Origin: Vibrio madracius
GTDB lineage: Bacteria; Pseudomonadota; Gammaproteobacteria; Enterobacterales; Vibrionaceae
Direction: 5' to 3'
Length of the DNA: 5,542 nt
Assembly (NCBI GenBank): GCA_000695745.1
Contig: ASHK01000518.1
Coordinates: 1-5,542, forward strand
Shown here: in pieces, positions 1 to 5,542 of the stretch
Position numbering within the stretch: position 1 is the first letter of the stretch
Layout: every line of letters begins with the position of its first letter
Position numbers and translations under genes: made by a program
Notes under the pieces: generated by a model
What the model saw: the letters and a program-made list of their open reading frames with translations, nothing else
Database searches by the model: none
Told to the model about the DNA's origin: nothing

Positions 1-271
1 ATCGAAAGCGTACTTGTGATCTGATTCAGAGACTTCATCAACACGGCTATCAAGCATCTTGACCATACCCCCCTAAGGGAATGACAGAAATGCTATATTC
101 CGTTCCATCTTTGCCGATTTTAGACCAGATAGATTTACCGAAACCGATTGAGAACTTTTCGACATACACACCACACTTGCGTGCAACCCAAAAGTGGCCA
201 AACTCATGGACGGCAACTAGAATGCCTAGTGCTACAATAAAAGACGCGAAGTTCCATAGGATGTCGGTCAT
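1..271 (-). CDS. rseP: RseP site-2 zinc metalloprotease, 5' part (frameshifted, cut by window edge)
   Basis: This encodes the N-terminal 90 or so residues of the inner-membrane M50-family protease. In known members it cuts anti-sigma factor RseA within the membrane, after DegS, to release sigma-E. Visible are the start MTDILWNF, a first hydrophobic membrane helix at about residues 8-21, and the zinc-binding HExxH motif as HEFGH at residues 22-26, the same positions as in E. coli. The conserved IPLGGY block follows at 64-69. The PDZ domains and the distal catalytic motif lie outside the window. ATG at 271 is chosen because it gives the family N-terminus; an in-frame ATG at 316 would overlap the end of dxr. 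A weak GAGAGA precedes the start. The frame breaks after Tyr69: one extra base at 63-64 (+ strand CC) leads to a stop within five codons. Dropping it restores [25 protein letters not shown] sequence to the edge. The gene follows dxr by 16 bp, so it is probably cotranscribed. Confidence 0.93.
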
Positions 272-287
272 AGTACAAATTCTCTCG

Positions 288-1485
288 CTATATCGAACGC
301 ACGATTTCTCGCGCATAGTTTCGAGCCATTCTATCTAGCTCAAGAATAGTTTCCAAGTTATCTAATTGTATAAATTCATTTGCTGAACAGACTTTCGACA
401 TAACACGCTCATTTACCATGCTAATATCAGTAAATCGAATTTTTTCAGACAAGAAAGCGTCGACCGCGATTTCATTTGCGGCATTGATTGCGGTGGTGGC
501 ATGCTGCCCTTCAAAGCAGGCATCCATTGCTAAAGCTAAACATGGATACTTAGCATAGTCCGGTGCCATAAAAGTCAATTCACTGATCGAGGTAAAATCT
601 AGCGCTGCGACACCTGATGGAATTCGATCGGGATAAGACATAGAGTAAGCAATGGGTGTAGCCATATCCGGCTGTCCCATTTGTGCAAGGATAGAGCCAT
701 CATTATATTGCACCATAGAGTGAATCACCGACTGAGGGTGAATGATCACTTTTAGCTGCTCTCGAGATGTATTAAACAGCCAACGCGCCTCTATAAACTC
801 TAACCCTTTGTTCATCATGGTTGCTGAATCAACTGAAATTTTAGGGCCATTGACCAGTTTGGGTGTGCAATAGCTTGTGCAGGGGTCACTGAAGAAAGAG
901 CCGAGACATCGGTATATCGAAATGGGCCGCCTGAACCCGTTAATAGGATATGATTAATACCCGCTTCAGATAACTGACAATGGCCTAAGTTCGTTTGGAT
1001 ATCTGCCGGCAAACATTGAAAAATGGCATTATGTTCACTATCTACTGGTAGAAGTTGCGCTCCTGATTCTTGTACGGCATCCATAAACAGCTTACCGGAC
1101 ATCACTAAGGCTTCTTTGTTGCTAACAGGACGCGTTTCCCTGCTTTTACTGCGGCAAGCGTAGGCAATAGTCCTGCTGCGCCCACAATCGCAGCCATGAC
1201 GACGTCTACTTCGGAAGACTCAGATACCATACACATGGCTTCTTGACCGAACAAAACGTCTGTCGTCACGTGGCTTGGCAGGATACGCTTAAGCTCTAAC
1301 GCATCAACTTCTTCATTTAAAACCGCATATTTTGGCTGCCAAATTGAGCACAGCTCAGCCATTTTAGTCACATTCTTACCGCCAACGAGAGCAAAGATGG
1401 CGAAAGAAGACGGGTTTTCTGCAACGACTTTTAGAGTGCTTGCTCCAATAGAACCAGTAGCGCCGAGTATGGTTAGATTTTGCAT
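288..1485 (-). CDS. dxr: 1-deoxy-D-xylulose 5-phosphate reductoisomerase (two frameshifts)
   Basis: Dxr (IspC) is the cytosolic enzyme that converts DXP to 2-C-methyl-D-erythritol 4-phosphate with NADPH and a divalent metal, the committed step of the MEP isoprenoid pathway. The N-terminal NADPH-binding loop GATGSIG is at residues 8-14. Metal ligands Asp149 and Glu151 lie in [11 protein letters not shown] and Glu230 in [15 protein letters not shown]; the GSGGPFR loop (184-190) and HPNWSM (208-213) are also present. These sit one residue before their E. coli equivalents. Two single-base losses break it. One A is missing at 1119-1120, where LLAN-KEAL becomes LLATKKP-stop. One base is missing at 847-848, where [14 protein letters not shown] is lost. 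With both restored the protein is 399 residues, against 398 in E. coli. Start ATG at 1485 gives the standard [14 protein letters not shown]. No strong Shine-Dalgarno is seen. The gene lies between cdsA and rseP. Confidence 0.95.
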
Positions 1486-1510
1486 GCTATGACAACCGCT
1501 TATAAATCGA

Positions 1511-1536
1511 TTAGAGCGTAATAACTTACGCTCTAA
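1511..1536 (-). other. Perfect 11-bp hairpin between cdsA and dxr
   Basis: Arms ttagagcgtaa (1511-1521) and ttacgctctaa (1526-1536) are exact reverse complements around a four-base loop. The hairpin lies nine bases after the cdsA stop and 25 bases before the dxr start. In the minus-strand transcript the bases after it (tcgatttata) hold only a short T run, so it is at best a weak terminator. It may instead be an attenuating, mRNA-processing or stabilising hairpin that separates cdsA from dxr output. Confidence 0.6.
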
Positions 1537-1545
1537 CAAAGAAGA

Positions 1546-2387
1546 TTAGAAAATGAGATAAAGAAGAGCAAATACAGGAAATGCAGCGGTTAGACTGTCC
1601 ACTCGATCGAGGACACCGCCATGACCCGGAATAATGTTACTGCTGTCTTTTATCTTCGACACTCGTTTAAACATACTTTCTACTAAATCGCCAAGTACAG
1701 AAATCACCACAGTGGCTAAAGTAATCATAGTCATGCTGACATAGCTCGTAAACTGGATATCGAAGAGCAGTGAGCTTCCCCATGCCACAACAAGTGCTGT
1801 GACAATGCCGCCTATCAAACCTTCTACGGTTTTATTAGGACTAACATGAGGTGCCATTTTACGTTTTCCTAAGCTCTTTCCAGCAAAGTATGCACCACTA
1901 TCAGCGGCCCATACAATCAAACAGACAAACAAGACCAACTTAGAACCGTAGTAAGGGTCGAGATAATAGTGCTGACCTCTGAGGATAACAATGCTCCATA
2001 AGAACGGCAGCAAGGTTAATAGCCAAAAAGGTGGCGTAGCACATTAGAATGCTCCCACAATCTTGCTGACTTTGGGTATGTCATTGCAAGGCCACTGGCA
2101 ATGAGCCACCAACCAAAACCTACCCCTAGTAATAACAGATGAAGCGAGTCGACTTGGTTTAGAGAGACGACATCAGAGGGAATAATAACTACTGATAATC
2201 CCACCACAAGTACTGAGGGAATTAACGCAAGGAGTCGGGAGCGAGTCAGTGTAAATTGCGTCCACTCCCAAGCGCCTATCAGCGAGACAGCGGCAACAAA
2301 ACCAAGAAACCAAGTTAATGGTAATGAAAAAATACCCCAAACCACCAGCGGAGCTAGTATTAGGGCGGTAATAATTCGTTGTTTCAA
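1546..2387 (-). CDS. cdsA: Phosphatidate cytidylyltransferase (CDP-diacylglycerol synthase), one frameshift
   Basis: CdsA is an inner-membrane enzyme that joins CTP and phosphatidic acid to give CDP-diacylglycerol, the precursor of phosphatidylethanolamine, phosphatidylglycerol and cardiolipin. The product is strongly hydrophobic with several membrane segments. Its C-terminal part carries the full family signature S-x-x-K-R-x4-K-D ... P-x-H-G-G-x-x-D-R-x-D, from SMFKRV to DRVD at about residues 238-264. The middle block [28 protein letters not shown] is also typical (read as two pieces, [12 protein letters not shown] and [10 protein letters not shown]). One base is missing near 2022-2024, turning LRHLFG-LLTLLPF into LRHLFGY-stop. 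With it restored the protein is about 280 residues, close to the family norm. The start is TTG at 2387 (TTG AAA CAA CGA), chosen because TAAGGA lies about nine bases upstream and no better ATG is near. It begins 12 bp after uppS ends, indicating one operon. Confidence 0.94.
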
Positions 2388-2396
2388 ATTAAATCG

Positions 2397-2402
2397 TCCT
2401 TA
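2397..2402 (-). promoter_or_regulatory. cdsA ribosome binding site (supports TTG start)
   Basis: TAAGGA on the minus strand overlaps the uppS stop codon and ends about nine bases before TTG at 2387. It supports both the TTG start and translational coupling of cdsA to uppS. Confidence 0.7.
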
Positions 2403-3154
2403 ATTGGCTTCCATTAACGCTTTGACCTGCTCTCCGGTACAACCGAAGCGTCGTTCACGATTCACAAACCAAGTGATTGCCTTGATCAGGCTGTCCTCGT
2501 TAAATTCTGGCCAGTACTCTTCCGTGAAGTACATTTCAGCGTATGCCATTTGCCAAAGCATAAAATTACTAATTCGGCATTCGCCGCTTGTGCGAATTAA
2601 CAAGTCAACATCAGGAAGATCAGACATAGTGACATAACGGCTATCATCTCTTCAGTGATATCGTCAGCCAACAATTCACCGTGCTCAACCAACCCCGCTA
2701 ATGTTTTGGTGGCTTGTAAAATATCCCACTTTCCACCATAGTTTGCTGCGACATTGATAACAGTACCAGTGTTGTTCTCTGTCATCTTTTCCGCTTCGGC
2801 GATTTTCTTTTGCAGTCGGTCATTGAAGCGCGATTTATCGCCAATAATGCGAAGCCTCAGGTTATTCTTATGAAGTTTTTTGATTTCACTTGATAAAACC
2901 GTAATAAACAGTTCCATCAGTAGACCGACTTCATCTTCAGGTCTACGCCAATTCTCGCTACTGAATGCAAAAAGCGTGACGGCTTGAATATTCAGCTTTG
3001 CAGCAGCAGAAATGGTTTTACGAACCGCAGATACCCCTTTTTTATGCCCAAAAACGCGTGGCTTTCCCTTGGATTTTGCCCAACGTCCATTACCATCCAT
3101 GATGATGGCAATATGTTTGGGAAGGGAATCATTGAAGATATGTGAGTTCTGCAT
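2400..3154 (-). CDS. uppS: Undecaprenyl diphosphate synthase (cis-prenyltransferase), one frameshift
   Basis: UppS (IspU) is a peripheral cytosolic enzyme that adds eight isopentenyl units to farnesyl diphosphate to make the C55 lipid carrier used for peptidoglycan and O-antigen. The hallmark [10 protein letters not shown], with catalytic Asp20 (Asp26 in E. coli), is near the N-terminus. [38 protein letters not shown] and YWPEF follow in the family order, ending in RERRFG. One base is missing at 2639-2640 (+ strand GG should be GGG), so [15 protein letters not shown] becomes [11 protein letters not shown] and stops. Restoring it gives 251 residues, against 253 in E. coli. ATG at 3154 gives a standard N-terminus, but the bases upstream (ctctttt) hold no Shine-Dalgarno. 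It follows the frr terminator and directly precedes cdsA. Confidence 0.95.
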
Positions 3155-3159
3155 AAAAG

Positions 3160-3171
3160 AGTATAGTTATA
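3160..3171 (-). promoter_or_regulatory. Possible -10 region for uppS
   Basis: Two overlapping -10-like hexamers lie on the minus strand: TATACT (3160-3165) and TATAAC (3166-3171). They are immediately before the uppS ATG at 3154. No good -35 is found 15-18 bases upstream. If either is used, the transcript would begin at or within a few bases of the start codon, which agrees with the lack of a Shine-Dalgarno. The call rests on AT-rich sequence and is weak. Confidence 0.3.
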
Positions 3172-3194
3172 ATTAGGGTCGAACAGAGTAGCAT

Positions 3195-3225
3195 AAAAAA
3201 ACGCTGTGCTGTCAGCACAGCGCTT
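3195..3225 (-). terminator. Rho-independent terminator after frr
   Basis: A perfect 9-bp GC-rich stem (cgctgtgct at 3202-3210 with agcacagcg at 3214-3222) has a three-base loop. It is extended by a G-U and two A-U pairs and followed in the minus-strand transcript by seven U residues. It lies 25 bases after the frr stop and separates frr from uppS. Confidence 0.93.
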
Positions 3226-3249
3226 AAACTAGAACTGATTGGTGAAATA

Positions 3250-3807
3250 TTAGACTTCCATCAACTCTTTTTCTTTTGCAGCAAGCAGTTCGTCAACATT
3301 TTTTACTGCCGCATCAGTTAGCTTTTGAATTTCGTCTTGTGCTTTACGATCTTCGTCTTCAGAGATTTCTTTATCTTTAAGTAGTGCTTTCAATTCACCG
3401 TTGGCGTCACGACGGATATTACGAATAGCAACACGGCCACCTTCTGCTTCACCACGAACGATCTTAACAAGGTCTTTACGACGCTCTTCTGTTAGCGGTG
3501 GAAGTGGTACGCGGATAACCGTACCCGCAGACATTGGGTTTAGACCTAGATCAGACGTTAGAATCGCCTTTTCAACTTTAGGTGCAAGCTCTTTATCGAA
3601 TACGGTAATAGCAAGTGTGCGTGCATCTTCAGCAATAACGTTTGCAACTTGGTTTAGAGGCGTCGGCGCGCCGTAGTATTCAACTGAGAGACCTTGAAGA
3701 AGGCTTGGGTGTGCACGACCTGTGCGAATTTTAGTTAGGTTGTTCTTAAGTGCTTCAACACTTTTTGCCATGCGCTCTTGAGCGTCTTGTTGGATTTCGT
3801 TAATCAC
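3250..3807 (-). CDS. frr: Ribosome recycling factor
   Basis: Frr (RRF) works with EF-G in the cytosol to split the post-termination ribosome and free it from mRNA and deacylated tRNA. This is the only uninterrupted gene here: 185 residues, exactly the usual length. Family landmarks are seen in order: [10 protein letters not shown] (about 28-37), the [12 protein letters not shown] stretch that begins the beta-rich domain [23 protein letters not shown], and the helical C-terminus with [18 protein letters not shown]. The start is GTG at 3807 (GTG ATT AAC GAA). It is supported by AAGGTGA a few bases upstream and by the standard N-terminus [12 protein letters not shown]. It lies 83 bp downstream of pyrH and is closed by a strong terminator 25 bp after the stop. 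Codons are of the highly expressed kind (GGT, CGT, GAA, AAA). Confidence 0.98.
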   Translation of the reverse strand: MINEIQQDAQERMAKSVEALKNNLTKIRTGRAHPSLLQGLSVEYYGAPTPLNQVANVIAEDARTLAITVFDKELAPKVEKAILTSDLGLNPMSAGTVIRVPLPPLTEERRKDLVKIVRGEAEGGRVAIRNIRRDANGELKALLKDKEISEDEDRKAQDEIQKLTDAAVKNVDELLAAKEKELMEV

Positions 3808-3811
3808 AATA

Positions 3812-3818
3812 TCACCTT
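3812..3818 (-). promoter_or_regulatory. frr ribosome binding site (supports GTG start)
   Basis: AAGGTGA on the minus strand lies a few bases before GTG at 3807. It is a good Shine-Dalgarno and confirms the non-ATG start, since no ATG nearby would give the conserved N-terminus. Confidence 0.75.
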
Positions 3819-3830
3819 AAATAATAGTAA

Positions 3831-3854
3831 CCTGAAAGCCAATTTGCTCTCAGG
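3831..3854 (-). other. Small hairpin in the pyrH-frr gap
   Basis: Five pairs (cctga with tcagg), one mismatch and three further pairs (agc with gct) enclose a six-base loop. No U tract follows in the minus-strand transcript, so it looks like a weak leader or processing hairpin rather than a terminator. A second short dyad (taagagt/actctta, 3878-3893) covers the pyrH stop codon. Neither is strong evidence of regulation. Confidence 0.35.
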
Positions 3855-3890
3855 CTATGTCCTTCGATAATTCTGGTTAAGAGTGTACTC

Positions 3891-4620
3891 TTATTCTGCG
3901 TCGCTGATAAGTGTGCCTTCTGCTTCACCCATCACAACACGACGCAATGCACCCGGCTTATTCATGTTGAATACGCGGATTGGCATCTTATGGTCACGAG
4001 CCAATGTGAATGCCGCCAAGTCCATTACTTTCAGTTCTTTATCTAGAACTGCGCTGTAAGAGAGCTTATCACATAAAACTGCATCTGGGTTAGCAACTGG
4101 ATCAGCTGTGAAAACGCCATCCACTTTTGTTGCTTTAAGAACCACGTCAGCTTCGATTTCGATACCACGTAAACACGCAGCAGAATCAGTGGTAAAGAAT
4201 GGGTTACCTGTACCAGCAGAGAAAATAACTACACGACCTTGACGTAATTCACGAATCGCATCTGCCAGTTGTAATCGTCACAAACGCCTTTTAGAGGGAT
4301 TGCTGACATTACACGCGCATTAACATAGGCACGATGTAGCGCATCACGCATTGCTAGGCCGTTCATTACTGTTGCTAGCATACCCATATGGTCACCCACA
4401 ACGCGGTTCATACCAGCTTCAGCAAGGCCAGCACCACGGAACAAGTTACCACCACCAATGACCACACCAACTTGAACACCTAGTTCTACCAGTTCTTTAA
4501 CCTCTTGTGCCATACGGTCAAGGACTTTGGATCGATACCAAAGCCTTCCTCGCCTTGTAGCGCTTCACCACTAAGTTTTAACAGAATACGTTGATAAGCT
4601 GGTTTAGGGTTCGTTGTCAT
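3891..4620 (-). CDS. pyrH: Uridylate (UMP) kinase, two frameshifts
   Basis: PyrH phosphorylates UMP to UDP with ATP. It is a cytosolic hexamer of the amino-acid-kinase fold, and is the main bacterial route to UTP and CTP. The phosphate-binding start [11 protein letters not shown] (Lys15, Ser17, Gly18) is followed by the [11 protein letters not shown] glycine loop (about 53-63), [32 protein letters not shown] and [15 protein letters not shown], the full family set. Two bases are missing: one at 4525 (PKVLDRMAQ becomes PKSLTVWH) and one at 4265-4266 ([11 protein letters not shown] becomes YNWQMRFV, then a stop). With both restored the protein is 243 residues (241 in E. coli). ATG at 4620 is preceded by GGAAGG at about eight bases, a strong ribosome site. 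It is separated from tsf by a terminator and a large dyad, so it probably has its own promoter. Confidence 0.95.
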
Positions 4621-4628
4621 GAAGTATA

Positions 4629-4634
4629 CCTTCC
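4629..4634 (-). promoter_or_regulatory. pyrH ribosome binding site
   Basis: GGAAGG on the minus strand ends eight bases before the ATG at 4620. It is a strong Shine-Dalgarno and fixes the pyrH start. Confidence 0.8.
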
Positions 4635-4655
4635 AAAGAGTTATCGATATTAACG

Positions 4656-4692
4656 GTCATGGCTTGAGACTAGTATAGACTCAACTCATGAC
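4656..4692. repeat. 37-bp imperfect dyad in the tsf-pyrH gap
   Basis: The arms gtcatg-gc-ttgag (4656-4668) and ctcaa-ct-catgac (4680-4692) match at 11 of 13 positions. The 11-base centre has its own cta-gta-tag pairing, so nearly the whole element can fold as one hairpin. It lies between the tsf terminator and the pyrH ribosome site and overlaps the best -10-like hexamer. It could be an operator for a dimeric regulator or a leader RNA hairpin; the sequence does not decide which. Confidence 0.6.
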
Positions 4693-4701
4693 GGCTAAAA
4701 A
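4664..4701 (-). promoter_or_regulatory. Possible pyrH promoter
   Basis: On the minus strand a TATACT hexamer (4672-4677, one mismatch from TATAAT) lies about 50 bases before the pyrH ATG. A T-rich stretch (TTTTTA at 4696-4701) sits 18 bases upstream as a poor -35. Transcription would start near 4665. A promoter is expected here because tsf is closed by a terminator, but the -35 match is weak, so this exact placement is tentative. Confidence 0.3.
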
Positions 4702-4720
4702 TGACAGATAGCCTAGTCGT

Positions 4721-4751
4721 AAAAAGACCGCAGCCAAGGCCACGGTCTTTT
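4721..4751 (-). terminator. Rho-independent terminator after tsf
   Basis: A 9-bp perfect stem (aaaagaccg at 4722-4730 with cggtctttt at 4743-4751) has a 12-base loop. The loop itself contains a small gcc/ggc pairing. In the minus-strand transcript the stem ends in CGGUCUUUUU. It starts 21 bases after the tsf stop, so it should end the tsf transcript. The A and T flanks make it nearly symmetrical, but there is no plus-strand gene for it to serve. Confidence 0.88.
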
Positions 4752-4771
4752 CATCAACAAATCATCAAGGA

Positions 4772-5542
4772 TTAACCTTTCTGAGCTGCTGCTACTTCGT
4801 CAGCGAAGCTCATTTGCTCGCCTTTGTCGATGCCTTCACCAACTTCTAGACGAACAAAAGTAGATACTGAAGCACCACGTTCTTTTAGGATTTCACCAAC
4901 AGTTTTCTTTGGCTCCATTACGAACGCTTGACCAGTTAGAGAGATTTCGCCAGTGAATTTCTTCATACGGCCAACAACCATCTTCTCAGCGATCTCTTGT
5001 GGTTTACCTTCGTTCATAGCGATTTCTACTTGAACTTCTTTCTCTTTAGCAACTACGTCTGCAGGTACGTCTTCTGGGTTAACGAACTCAGGCTTAGAAG
5101 CAGCAACGTGCATTGCAACGTGCTTAAGAGTTTCAGCGTCGCCTTCACCAGCAACAACAACACCGATTTTCTCACCGTGACGGTAAGAAGCGATTACAGC
5201 ACCTTCAACGTACTCTACACGACGGATGTTGATGTTCTCACCGATCTTAGCAACAAGAGCAACACGCTCTTCTTCAAACTTAGCAACAAGCTCTTCAGCA
5301 GTTGCTTTAGTTGCTAGTGCGTCAGCAGCAACTTTCTCTGCGAATGCAGTGAAGTTTAGCATCTTTAGCAACGAAGTCAGTTTGGCAGTTAACTTCAAGA
5401 AGAGCAGCAACGCCGTTTTCTTCTTTGATGATGATCGCGCCTTCAGCAGCGATGTTACCCGCTTTCTTAGCAGCTTTAGCAGCGCCAGACTTACGCATGT
5501 TTTCAATTGCTAGTTCGATGTCGCCGTTAGTTTCAACAAGCG
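4772..5542 (-). CDS. tsf: Elongation factor Ts, 3' part (one frameshift, 5' end cut by window edge)
   Basis: EF-Ts is the cytosolic guanine-nucleotide exchange factor for EF-Tu. About 255 residues are present, from roughly residue 27 of the E. coli protein; the first 26 or so (the start of the EF-Tu-binding N-terminal domain) lie beyond the edge. Visible are [25 protein letters not shown] (in two parts, [12 protein letters not shown] and [13 protein letters not shown]), the exchange-active [10 protein letters not shown] block whose Asp-Phe pair contacts EF-Tu, [29 protein letters not shown] and the C-terminal [15 protein letters not shown]. One extra A (+ strand T run, 5355-5357) turns [11 protein letters not shown] into KDAKLHC and shifts the frame. 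Removing it joins both parts. An ATG at 5506 in the wrong frame is not the start. Codon use is strongly biased, as expected for a very abundant protein. rpsB should lie just upstream, out of view. Confidence 0.96.

Noticed and set aside
249..255. GGAACTT on the minus strand, identical to a sigma-E -35 element, inside rseP
   Set aside because: It encodes Trp-Asn-Phe of the conserved RseP N-terminus, and no sigma-E-like -10 lies 15-17 bases downstream, so it is most likely chance.
2404..2637. Plus-strand open frame opposite uppS
   Set aside because: It lies wholly opposite conserved UppS C-terminal coding sequence and has no family features.
3401..3676. Plus-strand open frame opposite frr
   Set aside because: An Arg/Ser-rich shadow of the intact frr gene, with no independent support.
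4997..5513. Long plus-strand open frames opposite tsf
   Set aside because: They are antisense shadows of a strongly codon-biased gene, rich in Ser, Phe and Asn, with no family resemblance or ribosome site.
1..5542. Programmed ribosomal frameshifting as the reason for the breaks
   Set aside because: The sites lack a shared slippery heptamer, need shifts of both signs, and fall in six unrelated core genes not known for recoding.
1..5542. A previously undescribed system, mobile element, CRISPR array or RNA gene
   Set aside because: Every stretch is assigned to well-known core genes and short gaps. No repeats with spacers, transposase, integrase, tRNA or rRNA features are visible.

Overview
The window is a stretch of ordinary gammaproteobacterial core genome. 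All genes lie on the minus strand. Read right to left, in transcription order, they are tsf (3' part), pyrH, frr, uppS, cdsA, dxr and rseP (5' part). Protein wording (for example [14 protein letters not shown] in UppS and [17 protein letters not shown] in RseP), moderate GC and gene order point to a Vibrio or close Vibrionaceae relative. The species cannot be fixed by eye. In E. coli dxr lies between frr and uppS; here it lies between cdsA and rseP, an order I recall from vibrios.

Layout: tsf enters from the right edge and ends at 4772, followed by a convincing Rho-independent terminator at 4721-4751. A 151-bp gap also holds a large dyad (4656-4692) and a possible promoter before pyrH (4620-3891). 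After an 83-bp gap with minor hairpins comes frr (3807-3250, GTG start), closed by a second strong terminator (3195-3225). Next are uppS (3154-2400), cdsA (2387-1546, TTG start, 12 bp after uppS), a perfect 11-bp hairpin (1511-1536), dxr (1485-288), and rseP starting at 271 and leaving through the left edge. No stretch over 300 bases lacks a gene.

The genes join translation (EF-Ts, ribosome recycling factor) and UTP supply (UMP kinase) with envelope building. Dxr commits carbon to isoprenoids, UppS makes the C55 carrier lipid, CdsA makes CDP-diacylglycerol for phospholipids, and RseP carries out intramembrane proteolysis in the sigma-E envelope stress response.

The most striking thing is technical. 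Six of the seven genes are broken by single-base indels: eight sites in 5.5 kb, six losses and two gains, each explainable as a miscount of a short run of one base. Only frr is uninterrupted. Repairing one base at each site restores full-length, motif-complete proteins of the usual family size. Because these genes are essential or near-essential, sequencing or assembly error is far more likely than real decay. I see no mobile element, CRISPR array, tRNA or rRNA, and nothing that supports a novel system.
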